Positions 1-8,702 of a DNA stretch of 64,000 nucleotides are shown piece by piece. The position numbers and the translations under genes were made by a program. The stretch spans positions 84,004 through 148,003 of the forward strand of contig NZ_JAHYBZ010000012.1 in assembly GCF_019430885.1 (NCBI RefSeq), read 5' to 3'. The DNA is from Roseomonas alba. GTDB lineage: Bacteria; Pseudomonadota; Alphaproteobacteria; Acetobacterales; Acetobacteraceae. Under the pieces are notes generated by a model. It did not search any database and was not told the origin of the DNA. It worked only from the letters and a program-made list of their open reading frames with translations. Position 1 is the first letter of the stretch; the number at the start of each line of letters is the position of its first letter.

Positions 1-1
1 T

Positions 2-115
2 GCCGCGGTGGTGGTGGTGTCGATCCTCGGCATTGCAACCTGGTATCTTGCTGAATTCGTTGAACGAATCGCGATCCCCTGGCACGCCAGCCAGCGCGCG
101 ACGCCCCGGGACTGA
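2..115 (+). CDS. C-terminal end of a membrane protein, probably ABC importer permease (partial)
   Basis: An open frame enters from the left edge and stops at 113-115. The 37 visible residues hold a hydrophobic stretch (AAVVVVSILGIATWYL) followed by a short polar tail, as in the last membrane helix of an SsuC/TauC-type permease. It ends 14 bases before an NMT1-type binding-protein gene on the same strand, which supports the assignment. Too little is present to name the family from sequence alone; the context carries the call. Confidence 0.55.
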   Translation, partial: AAVVVVSILGIATWYLAEFVERIAIPWHASQRATPRD

Positions 116-129
116 CAAGGAGAAGCCGC

Positions 130-1128
130 ATGCCGAGGATGCCGACCCCCCTCCATCGCCGCGCCCTGCTCGTGGGCGCCGCCGGAACCCTTGCGGCGCC
201 TGCCGCGATCCGCGCGCAGAATGTCGAGCGTCTCAAGCTGCTGCTCGACTGGGGCTGGCTGCCCTACCACTCCACCTTCTTCCTGGCGCAGGAGAAGGGC
301 TACTTCCGCGACGCCGGCGTCGAAGTGGAAGTCGAACAGGGGCGCGGTTCCAACACCACGGCCATCGTGGTCGGGCAGCGCGGCTTCGATATGGGCCATA
401 TCAACACGACGAACGTCGCGGCCGCGATCGCCCGCGGCGTGCCGCTGAAATCGGTGGCGCTCTACCAGCATCGCACCTCCGCCTCCTTCGTGGGCATCAA
501 GGGCCGTGTCCGCCTGAGCAGCCCGGAATCGCTGCGCAACATCAAGATCGGCAGCACGCCGGGCGGGTCGGACGGGCTCAGTCTGTCCGTCTTCCGCCGC
601 GCCAACCGCATCCCGGAGAATGCGCTGAACATCATCTCTCTCGATGCCTCGGCGAAGACCGCGGCGCTGCTGACCGGGCAGGTGGATTGCGTCAGCGGCG
701 ACAGCCATGCCTATCGCGCTATCGTCCAGGGCGCGGGCTTCGAGCCCGAAGTGATGGAACTGGCAAGCTTCGGCGTGCCGCTGCTCGGCTTCGGCTTCGC
801 GGCGAATGAGCAAGCGATCCGCGAGAAGCCCGAGGCGATCCGCCGCACCCTCGTCGCGGTCAAGCGCGCCATGGCCGACCAGGCCGCCGACACCGACGCC
901 GCCTGCGCGCTGATCAAGAGCAAGGTGCAGGTTGCCGGCAACCAGGCGCAATGCGTGAATTACGCGCGCGGCCTGCAGGCGCTCAGCCAGCCGCCGGCCG
1001 ACGCGGATTGGGGCCGCGCCAGCGAGGCCGAATGGAGGGCTCTGGTCGACACCCTGACCGCGGTCGGCGAGATCCGCCAGCAAAGACCGCTCGACGCTTA
1101 CTACACCAACGACTTCGTGCCGGCCTGA
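130..1128 (+). CDS. ABC transporter substrate-binding protein, NMT1/SsuA-like
   Basis: A periplasmic solute-binding protein of 332 residues. The N-terminus (HRRALLVGAAGTLAAPAAIRAQ) is an export signal with an RR pair, plausibly Tat-type, and the mature part opens with the LKLLLDWGWLPYHSTFFLAQEKGYFRDAGVEV pattern split over residues 35-66 that marks the SsuA/TauA/THI5 family. These proteins feed sulfonates, nitrate, pyrimidines or thiamine precursors to a permease and ATPase. The permease tail lies just upstream; an FAD oxidoreductase and an amidohydrolase follow closely, so the ligand is probably the substrate of those enzymes. An AGGAGAAG ribosome site precedes the start; a second ATG four codons in is possible. 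The ligand cannot be told. Confidence 0.82.
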   Translation: MPRMPTPLHRRALLVGAAGTLAAPAAIRAQNVERLKLLLDWGWLPYHSTFFLAQEKGYFRDAGVEVEVEQGRGSNTTAIVVGQRGFDMGHINTTNVAAAIARGVPLKSVALYQHRTSASFVGIKGRVRLSSPESLRNIKIGSTPGGSDGLSLSVFRRANRIPENALNIISLDASAKTAALLTGQVDCVSGDSHAYRAIVQGAGFEPEVMELASFGVPLLGFGFAANEQAIREKPEAIRRTLVAVKRAMADQAADTDAACALIKSKVQVAGNQAQCVNYARGLQALSQPPADADWGRASEAEWRALVDTLTAVGEIRQQRPLDAYYTNDFVPA

Positions 1129-1134
1129 TCCTCC

Positions 1135-2748
1135 GTGCACAGTGACCGCTTCGATGCGATCGTCCTCGGTGGCGGCCATAGCGGCCTTGTCTCCGCGGGC
1201 TACCTGTCCGGTGCCGGGTTGTCCGTCCTGCTGCTCGAAGCCGGGCCGCGCCTTGGCGGGCCGGTAGCGACGGTCGAATTCATGCCGGGCTATCGCACCG
1301 CGATCGCGAATTCGCCGGGGTCGCTGGAGCCCCTGATCGTGCGCGATCTCGAACTCGAGGCCCATGGGCTGCGCATGCAGCCGATCGACCCGACGCTCGT
1401 GCATCCGCTCGCCGATGGGAGCCTCTTTGTCGGCTGGCGCGACAAGGCGCGCAGCGCGGCGCAGATGGAAGCCTTCGCGCCAGGGGAGGCCGCCCGCTAC
1501 GACGCATTCTTCGCCTATCTCCAGGCCTTCGCCGACAAACTCGGCGTGTCGATGTTTGCGCCGCCCCCGGACCTGCAGACGCTGGTGCGGAATCTGACGG
1601 CAATCGAGGACCAGGAGGCGTTCGGCCGTATTTTCTTCGGCAGCGTGCGTGACCTCATGGCCCAGTTCGATCTCGCCTGGCAGACCCAGGCGCTGATCGG
1701 GCCGATGGCGATCGTGGGCGGCAGCGTCACGCCGTCCAGTCCGGGCACGCCGGCCAATCTGCTCGCGCGGCCGCTATCCCTGGCGTCGCTGCGCGCGGGC
1801 GATACCAATGATCCGCGGCGGATGCCACTGCGCGGATCGACCGGCATGCCGATCGGCGGCATGGGTGCGATCATCGACAGCATGGCGGCTTCGGCGCGCG
1901 CGCGCGGTGTGGTGATGAAGCTGGATGCGCCGGCGCATCGAATCCTCACCCGCGATGGCATCGTTGATGGCGTCGTAACCCGGCAGGGGGATGTGTATCG
2001 CGCATCTCTCGTCATGGCTGCGATCAATCCGCGCGTCACGGTATGCGACCTGCTGCAGGACGACGCCGGGTGGCAGCCTTGGCGCGACCGGATGCGCAAG
2101 CGGCCGATGGCCGGCAAGGCCTTCAAGGTCGTCGTCGCGCTGGATGGCGTGCCGCGCTGGCGCAACGCGCCGGCGGATGCCGATCCGCGTGCTCTCATGG
2201 CCGCGCAGTTCCGTATCGCGCCGTCGCTCGATTACCTTGAGGATGCGCATGCCGATCTGCTGCTCGGCCGCATTGCAGAAAAGCCCGTCGTCTGGGGTCT
2301 GTGCCCGTCTCTGAGCTCGCCCGGCCTCGCGCCGGAGGGCAAGCATGTCCTCAGCCTCAATGTCGGCACCGCGCCCTATCACCTACGTAAGGGCGACTGG
2401 GCTGCCGAGCGGGACAGCCTTGCCCGGCGCACCCTCGCCGCCTGCGCCGAGTGGATGCCGAACCTGCCCGACCTCATCACTGATTGGCGGTGCATGGATC
2501 CCGAAGACTTCGAGCGTGAATTCGGTCTCGTGGAAGCGAACATGACGCATGGCGACCTCGCGCCCTGGAACAATTTCTGGATGCGCCCCTTGCCTGGCCT
2601 GCACGGCTACCGCACGCCGACGCGTGGTCTCTATCTGAGCGGCAACGGTACCTGGCCCGGCAACTTCATTTCCGGTCTGTCGGGCTACAATGCCACGCAG
2701 CTCGCCTTGGCCGATCTACGGGCAGGCCAGCTTGCCAAGGCAGTATAG
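1135..2748 (+). CDS. FAD-dependent oxidoreductase, phytoene desaturase/PYROXD2-like
   Basis: A 537-residue flavoprotein with a GTG start six bases after the binding-protein gene. The N-terminal dinucleotide-binding motif is DAIVLGGGHSGLVSAGYLSG (residues 8-27), followed by an acidic LLLEAGPRLGG, and the C-terminal FAD-contacting region GLYLSGNGTWPGNFISGLSG is typical of the NAD(P)/FAD amine-oxidase/phytoene-dehydrogenase superfamily. The length fits the PYROXD2-like branch. It has no carotenoid neighbours; sitting between a small-molecule importer and an amidohydrolase it more probably oxidises an imported compound. The exact reaction is unknown. Confidence 0.75.
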   Translation: MHSDRFDAIVLGGGHSGLVSAGYLSGAGLSVLLLEAGPRLGGPVATVEFMPGYRTAIANSPGSLEPLIVRDLELEAHGLRMQPIDPTLVHPLADGSLFVGWRDKARSAAQMEAFAPGEAARYDAFFAYLQAFADKLGVSMFAPPPDLQTLVRNLTAIEDQEAFGRIFFGSVRDLMAQFDLAWQTQALIGPMAIVGGSVTPSSPGTPANLLARPLSLASLRAGDTNDPRRMPLRGSTGMPIGGMGAIIDSMAASARARGVVMKLDAPAHRILTRDGIVDGVVTRQGDVYRASLVMAAINPRVTVCDLLQDDAGWQPWRDRMRKRPMAGKAFKVVVALDGVPRWRNAPADADPRALMAAQFRIAPSLDYLEDAHADLLLGRIAEKPVVWGLCPSLSSPGLAPEGKHVLSLNVGTAPYHLRKGDWAAERDSLARRTLAACAEWMPNLPDLITDWRCMDPEDFEREFGLVEANMTHGDLAPWNNFWMRPLPGLHGYRTPTRGLYLSGNGTWPGNFISGLSGYNATQLALADLRAGQLAKAV

Positions 2749-2750
2749 TC

Positions 2751-3752
2751 ATGTCGCACAGAAGCATCGCCCTGGACTGCCACACGCATCTGGCGCCGGT
2801 CGTGCCGGAATTGCTGCGGGGCCTGCCTGGCATCGCCTGGCACCCTGACGACAGCCGACTGGTGCTCGACGGCACGGTGACGCTGGCCTCGCCCTCGGTC
2901 TTCCGGCCGGAGGCGCTGCTGGCCTGGATGGATGCGCAAGGTGTGCGATGCGCGTGGTATTCGGTGCCGCCGCCGATGTATCGCGATGGCCTTGACGCCG
3001 AAGCGGCTGCTACCTGGTGCGCCTATGTGAACCGGGCGTTGCAGATCATCGGGGAACCGCATGGCGGGCGGATCTCACCGACCTTCCTGCTCCCGGTGCG
3101 CCATCCGTCTCTCGCTGCCCGCATCGTCGCGGAATGCGGGCCGCAGGGGGCGCGCTTTGCCATGGCGGCCGGCCATGCGGCGTCGGGGGTGATGCTGTCC
3201 GATGCGGCCTATGACCCGCTCTGGGCGGCGCTCAATGCGTCAGGCGCCTGCGTGCTGCTCCATCCGACAGCCGGAAGTGACACGCGGCTCAATGCCTTCT
3301 TCCTGCACAACCTGCTCGGTGGGCCGGGCGAGACTGCCCTGGCGGCTGCGCATCTCGCACTCGGGCGGGTGATCGAGCGCTTTCCGCGCATCCGGTTCAT
3401 CCTCTCCCATGGCGGCGGCAGCACGGCGCTGGTAGCGGGTCGGATCGCGCGGGGCCAGGCGGTGCGGCGCCCGGGCGCGGATACCGGCGCACCGCCGATG
3501 ACGACAGCCCTGCGGCACTTCTTCGTGGACTGCATCACCCATTCCGGCCCGGCCCTGGCGCTGGTCGAGAGGGCTTTCGGACCGGATCGGATCCTCTTCG
3601 GGTCGGACTGGCCGTTCTCGATGGGGCTGACCGACCCTTGGGCGCAGCTTGCCGATGTGGCGCCTGACACGCTTGAGCGCCTTCGCATCGCAACGGTGGA
3701 GGCCGGCGGTACGAACCCGTCCGATGCGACAGGGACGATATCGGGACGATAG
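2751..3752 (+). CDS. Amidohydrolase, ACMSD-like metal-dependent hydrolase/decarboxylase, altered C-terminus
   Basis: This 333-residue protein has the amidohydrolase-2 layout: metal ligands DCHTHL near the N-terminus (residues 9-14), a central HPT at about 172, LSHGGG at about 221 and the terminal metal-site aspartate in LFGSDWPFSMG at about 285. Family members hydrolyse or decarboxylate cyclic and aromatic acids (ACMSD, gamma-resorcylate decarboxylase). It begins two bases after the oxidoreductase stop, so the two are cotranscribed. The end is unusual: relatives usually finish with an N-A-x-R-L-F helix after the IAT motif, whereas this one runs on as VEAGGTNPSDATGTISGR. That position coincides with the edge of a decayed island, so the last residues may be a recombination product. 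Confidence 0.75.
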   Translation: MSHRSIALDCHTHLAPVVPELLRGLPGIAWHPDDSRLVLDGTVTLASPSVFRPEALLAWMDAQGVRCAWYSVPPPMYRDGLDAEAAATWCAYVNRALQIIGEPHGGRISPTFLLPVRHPSLAARIVAECGPQGARFAMAAGHAASGVMLSDAAYDPLWAALNASGACVLLHPTAGSDTRLNAFFLHNLLGGPGETALAAAHLALGRVIERFPRIRFILSHGGGSTALVAGRIARGQAVRRPGADTGAPPMTTALRHFFVDCITHSGPALALVERAFGPDRILFGSDWPFSMGLTDPWAQLADVAPDTLERLRIATVEAGGTNPSDATGTISGR

Positions 3753-4031
3753 GCGTCAACGGGAGGCAGGCCTGGCCGCATTGCCTGGGTCGTGGCCCGG
3801 CGGTGGCCGTTTGTTCGCTGCCTCGCCATCAGGGGACTGCGGTATCGGTGTCGTTGCTTTGCATCAGGCTGCGGCAGTCCCGCTGGCCATCGCACCTCCA
3901 CCAGTCGGCATGCAGGAGTTGTCCCTCAGTCGGCGGGCTTTTCGTTCTAGCCCAGGCTTTGTGGAGCGCACCATCGAGCCATTGGTGCCCAATGGAGCGC
4001 AACGTCCGGACCTGCGGCTGCGCCAGCTCGC

Positions 4032-4265
4032 GTGCTCCTGGGCCGGATCGCGCAAGGCGACAATCCGGCGGAGCAGCGGGAGCTCGACCACCGCGCAATC
4101 ACGGTCAAAGAGCTTTGTGAGCGCTATCTCGGGGACGCCAAGGCGAGTCTGATCCTAGGCAAGACGCAACGGCCGAAGAAGGCCTCGACGATCTACACCG
4201 ACGAGGGGCGCATCAAGCGCCATATCGTCCCGCTGCTCGGCACGTGGCGCGTGAAGGACCTCACC
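4032..4265 (+). pseudogene. Tyrosine-recombinase (phage/island integrase) fragment
   Basis: About 78 codons from a GTG at 4032 read as the middle of a P4-type integrase: LGRIAQGDNPAEQR is the end of the arm-binding region, and ITVKELCERYL, then RPKKASTIYTDEGRIKRHI and VPLLGTWRVKDLT, are the core-binding domain. The N-terminal arm domain and the whole catalytic domain (R-H-R-Y) are absent. Similarity stops at about 4265, where sequence belonging to an oppositely oriented LysR gene begins. It lies on the 3' side of a tRNA-Arg gene, where such integrases insert, so it is probably what remains of an excised or eroded island. Confidence 0.75.
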
Positions 4266-4813
4266 ATCCCGGCCTCCTGCCAGAGCGAAAGGCGGTCCAA
4301 GCCCGGTTCGGCATGCGGCCCGAGGAGCATCGCCACGTCCGCCCGGCCGCGACGCAGGTCGCTGAGGAGATGCGCGCGATCGCCCTCGATCACGGAGAGA
4401 TCGACACGACTATGTCGCCCGACAAACCGAAGCAGGGCATCGCGAAACCGACCGAGCGAAGCCGAGAAATAGGTCCCAACGACAAGCTGACCGACGAGGC
4501 CTGAGCCAGCGGCTCGCGCCGCACCTTTGGCACCTTCGAGCTCAGCGAACATGCGGAGCGCAGCCCGCAGGAAACGTTCACCAGCAGCGGTCGTCCTGAT
4601 CCCCGACGGTCGCCGCTCGAACAGCGATACGCCGAGCTCGTCCTCAAGCCCCCTGATCCTTCGACTGACGACCGAGGGCGAGAGCCTCGCCGTTCGTGCC
4701 GCCAGGCGGATGCTGCCGTGACGCTCGACATCGCTCGCGAGCTGGAGAGCCCGGAGATTGATCGATCCGTCGAGGTGCCCACGCGTCGGGGCGGAACCGC
4801 GCTTCCTTTCCAT
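4193..4813 (-). pseudogene. LysR-family regulator truncated at its C-terminus
   Basis: The minus-strand frame starting at 4813 encodes a normal LysR winged-helix domain (INLRALQLASDVERHGSI, then LSPSVVSRRIRGLEDELG and SLFERRPSGIRTTAAG) and the first half of the effector domain up to LDRLSLWQE at about residue 182. The next residues (AGMVRSFTRH) are unrelated to LysR proteins and are the antisense of an integrase fragment; the frame closes at 4193. A full LysR protein is about 300 residues, so some 110 are missing. The product might still bind DNA but should not sense a ligand normally. No divergent target gene remains next to it. Confidence 0.75.
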
Positions 4814-5177
4814 CGCAGCCAGCCGGACCCTCCGGCCGACCCCGATCCCGGTGGTGCATGGGCCTTGGAGCGCGCCGATGGCGCGCAGGACCGGCCCTCA
4901 CTGAACATCACGCGCCCGAGCCTGCGAACCGGCTGCAATCACATTTCAGCGGGAGGTGCTTCAGGAAGCGTCAGTGGCGGAACCGTTGCGGGAGAGCCCT
5001 CGCTGCGGCGATTCGAATCTGCGGACAAACGAGAACATCGCCCGCCAAGCCAGCTTCGGCTGGCCCGCCCTGCGGAGCCTTTTTCCGCCGACTGCTTCCG
5101 TGGTGCTTCCATGAGCACCTGCAGCACGCGGCGGCTGAAAAACGCTTCTGCTAGCGCGTTGATTAGTGTGGAGAATT
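4814..5177. other. Gene-free stretch between LysR remnant and tRNA-Arg
   Basis: I see no supportable gene here. It holds the upstream region of the truncated LysR gene and the 3' flank of the tRNA. An 11-base string at 4975-4985 (TGGCGGAACCG) matches the tRNA 3' terminus at 5178-5188 at 10 of 11 positions, too short to call an attachment site. Confidence 0.5.
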
Positions 5178-5254
<77 letters not shown>

Positions 5255-5359
5255 ATCGCAGAACCGCATAGCCCAGCCGCGCGCGCGAAGGAAGCCCCAC
5301 GGCCAAATGGTCTGGTCCTCCGTCTTTCCGCCTGGCCCTGCCTCGCTACCCTGGCGCGT

Positions 5360-5890
5360 ATGACCAAGCCCGCCATCCGCGACAGCCGCCACGAGGACAT
5401 CCCCGCCATCGCCGCCATCTATGGTCATTGGGTCACCCACGGCCTGGCGAGCTTCGAGCTCGACGCCCCGCCGCCGCCCGAGATGGCCCGCCGGCGCGAT
5501 GCAATCCTTGGCGCCGGCTATCCCTATCTCGTCGCCGAGCGCGACGGCCGGGTCCTCGGCTACGCCTATGCCTCCGCCTACCGCCCTCGCCCGGCCTACC
5601 GCTTCACGGTCGAGAACTCGGTCTATGTCGCCCCCGACGCCGGCCGCGGCGGGGTCGGCCGGACCCTGCTCGCCGCGCTGATCGACCGCTGCGCCGCGCG
5701 CGGCTTCCGCCTGATGGTCGCCGTGATCGGCGATTCGGCCAACACACCCTCGATCGCCCTGCACCAGGCCGCCGGCTTCACCCGGGCCGGGCTGCTGCCG
5801 GCGGTGGGATGGAAGCACGACCGCTGGGTGGACAGCGTGCTGATGACGCGCCCGCTCGGCCCCGGTGCGGCCATCGCGCCGCTGGGCTGA
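5360..5890 (+). CDS. GNAT-family N-acetyltransferase, phosphinothricin acetyltransferase-like
   Basis: From the ATG at 5360 the protein is 176 residues, the usual size of the PAT/bar/YncA branch. It starts with the family's IRDSRHEDIPAIAAIYGHWV, has the strand YAYASAYRPRPAYRFTVE ending in NSVYVAPDAGRGGVGRTLL (acetyl-CoA binding R-G-G-V-G, about residues 95-101) and closes with GFTRAGLLPAVGWKHDRWVDSVLM. Enzymes of this group acetylate phosphinothricin, methionine sulfoximine or similar amino-acid analogues. The frame is open far upstream through the tRNA but codon usage and homology begin at 5360. Confidence 0.88.
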   Translation: MTKPAIRDSRHEDIPAIAAIYGHWVTHGLASFELDAPPPPEMARRRDAILGAGYPYLVAERDGRVLGYAYASAYRPRPAYRFTVENSVYVAPDAGRGGVGRTLLAALIDRCAARGFRLMVAVIGDSANTPSIALHQAAGFTRAGLLPAVGWKHDRWVDSVLMTRPLGPGAAIAPLG

Positions 5891-5922
5891 CGCCGCGGCG
5901 CAACGCGGTATCCTGTCCGGCA

Positions 5923-7635
5923 ATGACCCATGCCGGACCGCTGGTCGCGACCCTCGTCGTCGGCCTTGCCCTTGCGTTTGCCCTTGGCTTCGCGGCCCGG
6001 TTGCTGCGTCTGCCGCCCCTGTTGGGCTACATCGCCGCTGGCGTCGCGGTCGGGCCGCATACGCCGGGCTTCGTCGCCGATCCGACACTGACCGCCGCGC
6101 TGGCCGAGATCGGCGTGGCCCTGCTGCTCTTCGCCGTGGGCCTGCATTTCCGGGCGCGGGACCTGATGGCGGTCTGGCGCATCGCGGTGCCGGGCGCGCT
6201 CGCGCAGATCGCCCTCGCCACGCTGCTCGGGGCCGGAACGGGGATGCTCGCCTTCGGCCTCGGCGGGCCGCCGGCGCTGGTATTCGGGCTGGCGCTGGCC
6301 ATTTCCTCCACCGCCGTCGCGACCCGCGCGCTGGATGAACGCGGGCGACTCGGCGGCGAGGCCGGGCGGATCGCCCTCGGCTGGCTGGTCATGCAGGATC
6401 TGGTGGTGGTGCTCGCCCTGGTACTGCTGCCTGCGCTCGCCGATGCGCACCAGGCAGACAATTTGGCTGCCACGCTCGGCGCAACGCTTCTGCAACTGGT
6501 CGGCTTCATCGCCGCCATGGCGATCGGTGGGCGGGTGCTGCTGCCCTGGCTGCTCGCCCGCGTCGCGGCGACGGGCTCGCGGGAGCTCTTCACCCTCGCC
6601 GTCATCGTCGCCGCGCTCGGCACGGCCTTCGGCGCGTCGGCACTGTTCGGCGTGTCGCCCGCGCTCGGCGCCTTCTTCGCCGGGGTGCTGCTGGGGGAAA
6701 GCCCGCTCGGCCACCAGGCCGCGGCCGATACCGTGCCGCTGCAACGTGTCTTCGTCGCCCTGTTCTTCGTGTCGATCGGCGCGGTGGTGGAACCGGAGGC
6801 GATGCTCGCCCTACCCGGTGCGTCCTTCGCGACCCTGCTCAGCGTGCTGCTCGGCACAGGCGGCGCGATTCTCGGCCTGCTGCTGCTGATGCGCGTGCCG
6901 CTGCCGGCCGCCGCAACGGTCGCCGGCGCCATGGCGCAGATCGGCGAATTCTCCTTCCTGCTCGCGCAGCTCGCCATCGGCGCCGGCCTATTGCCGGTGG
7001 AAACGCGCGGCCCGCTGCTCGTCGCGGCGACCCTGACCATCGTCGCGACGCCCCTGACGCAGTTCCTCACCGATCGCCTGGCGCTGTGGATCGAGGGCAC
7101 GCGCCGCGTCCAGGTCTGGCTCGCGCGCCGGGGCAGGGCACGGCTGTCCAGCCCGCCGCCGCAGGGGCTGGAAGACCATGCCATCCTGGTCGGGCATGGC
7201 CGCGTCGGGCGCGTCGTCGCCCAGGCGCTGCAACGCCACGGCCGGCCCTATGTGGTGATCGAGGCCGACCACGCCGCGGCCTCGGCCCTGCGCGCCGCCG
7301 GCACTCCGGTCGTCTGGGGCGACGCCGCGCGGCCCGAGGTGCTGCACGCCGCGCGGCCCGAAACGGCCCGCATGATCGTGCTCGCCATGCCCGAGGCCGC
7401 CGGCTGCCGCCGCGTGCTTGACATCGCCCGCGCCGCCAACCCCGCCATCATCGCCGCCGCCCGCGCGCATGATGAGGAGGAAGCCGCCTTCCTCGAACGC
7501 GAACAGGGCATGGGCCTGGTGGTGATGGGGGAGCGGGAGATCGCCCTTGGCATGGCCGACTACGCCATGACGCGGCTCGGCGTCACGGTCGAGGCATCCC
7601 AGCGCACGGTGGAGGATCTGCGCGCCGGACGCTGA
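5923..7635 (+). CDS. Monovalent cation:proton antiporter-2 with RCK (TrkA-N) domain, YbaL/KefB-like
   Basis: A 570-residue inner-membrane protein. Residues 5 to about 385 form a string of roughly a dozen hydrophobic helices with CPA2 signatures (PPLLGYIAAGVAVGPHTPG, then IGVALLLFAVGLHF and GWLVMQDLVVV). Residues about 415-540 are a cytosolic Rossmann RCK domain starting HAILVGHGRVGRVVAQAL. The last stretch keeps the YbaL-like GEREIALGMADYAM. It should exchange potassium or sodium for protons, gated by nucleotide at the RCK domain. The ATG at 5923 gives the proper short N-terminus. Its TGA stop is the first part of a long palindromic repeat. Confidence 0.9.
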   Translation: MTHAGPLVATLVVGLALAFALGFAARLLRLPPLLGYIAAGVAVGPHTPGFVADPTLTAALAEIGVALLLFAVGLHFRARDLMAVWRIAVPGALAQIALATLLGAGTGMLAFGLGGPPALVFGLALAISSTAVATRALDERGRLGGEAGRIALGWLVMQDLVVVLALVLLPALADAHQADNLAATLGATLLQLVGFIAAMAIGGRVLLPWLLARVAATGSRELFTLAVIVAALGTAFGASALFGVSPALGAFFAGVLLGESPLGHQAAADTVPLQRVFVALFFVSIGAVVEPEAMLALPGASFATLLSVLLGTGGAILGLLLLMRVPLPAAATVAGAMAQIGEFSFLLAQLAIGAGLLPVETRGPLLVAATLTIVATPLTQFLTDRLALWIEGTRRVQVWLARRGRARLSSPPPQGLEDHAILVGHGRVGRVVAQALQRHGRPYVVIEADHAAASALRAAGTPVVWGDAARPEVLHAARPETARMIVLAMPEAAGCRRVLDIARAANPAIIAAARAHDEEEAAFLEREQGMGLVVMGEREIALGMADYAMTRLGVTVEASQRTVEDLRAGR

Positions 7636-7778
7636 GAGACCGTTTGAAAAGTCCGGCACCGGCCCGCACCCCCACCCGGCCTCCCAACGACAGTATGCTG
7701 AATTGGGTGACCGGGTGGGGGTGCGGGCCGGTGCCGGACATGGAAATGCGCCGAACGGCGCGTTTCCAGACGGTCTCT
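7635..7778. repeat. Stop-codon-abutting palindromic element, copy 1 (144 bp)
   Basis: The outer ends are AGAGACCGTTTG (7635-7646) and CAGACGGTCTCT (7767-7778). Inside, a 29-base arm at 7651-7679 is perfectly complementary to 7711-7739 around a 31-base loop, and a third hairpin lies at about 7742-7767. The element begins on the last base of the antiporter stop and ends four bases before the stop of the convergent ybaK gene, filling the gap between them. A close relative lies at 11243-11375. It would fold into a strong bidirectional stem, possibly serving as terminator, but there is no T-run. Confidence 0.9.
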
Positions 7779-7782
7779 GACC

Positions 7783-8259
7783 CTATCCGTCCTCTCGCAC
7801 ATCGGCCGCCGCGGCGCCGGAGATGCGCAGCAGCTCCTTGGGCGTCGAACGGAATACATGCCGCGGCGATCCCGCCGCCGCCCAGACGTCGCCCAGCGCC
7901 AGCAGATCCTGATCCAGCAGCACGATCGGCGGTGCCAGGTGCCCGACCGGCGAGACCCCACCGATCGCGAAGCCCGTGGTGTCGCGCACCCAGGTCCCGT
8001 CCGCGCGCTTCACCGGCTGGCCGATGGCGGCCGCGACCTTGCCCATATCGACCCTGTTGGCGCCGGACGCGATGACCAGCACCGCCCGCGCGCCGGCGCG
8101 GAAGACAATGGATTTGGCGATCTGCGCGACGTCGCAGCCGACCGCCGCGGCGGCATCGGCGGCGCTGCGCGTGCCTTCGGGGAAGGCGGCAATGGTGTCC
8201 GGATGCCCCGCCTCCGCCAGCGCGGCGCGGACCCGGTCGATGGAAGAGGAACCGCTCAT
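7783..8259 (-). CDS. YbaK/EbsC-family aminoacyl-tRNA deacylase
   Basis: At 158 residues this is a single-domain YbaK/ProX-type trans-editing enzyme. It shows the active-site strand AQIAKSIVFRAG with the essential lysine (about residue 48), the VLVIASGANRVD strand and the GFAIGGVSPVGH loop. Such proteins hydrolyse mischarged tRNA, for example Cys-tRNA(Pro) or Ala-tRNA(Pro). It is convergent with the antiporter and its own stop at 7783 lies just past the palindromic repeat. Which tRNA it edits cannot be judged from the sequence. Confidence 0.87.
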   Translation of the reverse strand: MSGSSSIDRVRAALAEAGHPDTIAAFPEGTRSAADAAAAVGCDVAQIAKSIVFRAGARAVLVIASGANRVDMGKVAAAIGQPVKRADGTWVRDTTGFAIGGVSPVGHLAPPIVLLDQDLLALGDVWAAAGSPRHVFRSTPKELLRISGAAAADVREDG

Positions 8260-8269
8260 GCCCCCGCCG

Positions 8270-8662
8270 CTACCACAGCCCGAGCCCGCCGCCGAGGGCC
8301 AGCACCCCGGCGATGACCAGCGCCAGCAGCGTCAGGGCGATGCCGGCCGCGCGCAGCGGAACGATGTCGGGTTCCTGCGACAGGCCGATCGCATGCAGCA
8401 CGCGCCCGACCAGCATCGCCATCCCCGCCGCATGCAGCGCCCAGCCCGGCGCGCCGCATAGCTCCGCCGCCGCAATCGCCACCAGAAACAGCGGCACGTA
8501 TTCGGCGAAGTTGGCATGGACGCGGACCGCCCGTTCCAGCAGCCGGTTCCCGCCGGTGCCGAGCATGATCCCGCTCGGCTGCCGCACGGCGAAGACGCGC
8601 AGGGTCAACAGGATGAACAGGGCGATCAGCAGCCCGGCATAACTTGCGGTGATCTGGGGCAT
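8270..8662 (-). CDS. MAPEG-family membrane protein
   Basis: A 130-residue protein with four hydrophobic segments and the MAPEG hallmark in the first loop: NRLLERAVRVHANFAEYVPLF split across residues 38-60. Bacterial MAPEG proteins resemble microsomal glutathione transferases and act in the inner membrane; their substrates are mostly unknown. It lies 11 bases from the ybaK start on the same strand, so the pair may be cotranscribed. Confidence 0.85.
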   Translation of the reverse strand: MPQITASYAGLLIALFILLTLRVFAVRQPSGIMLGTGGNRLLERAVRVHANFAEYVPLFLVAIAAAELCGAPGWALHAAGMAMLVGRVLHAIGLSQEPDIVPLRAAGIALTLLALVIAGVLALGGGLGLW

Positions 8663-8702
8663 GCGCTCTCCACGGTTCGACAGGGGCGGCCCGACGCGCC
8701 AT

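Noticed and set aside
4975..5025. Possible second tRNA fragment or attachment site (TGGCGGAACCG followed by GATTCGAATC).
   Set aside because: The flanking bases cannot form a T stem or acceptor stem, and the match to tRNA-Arg is only 10 of 11 bases.
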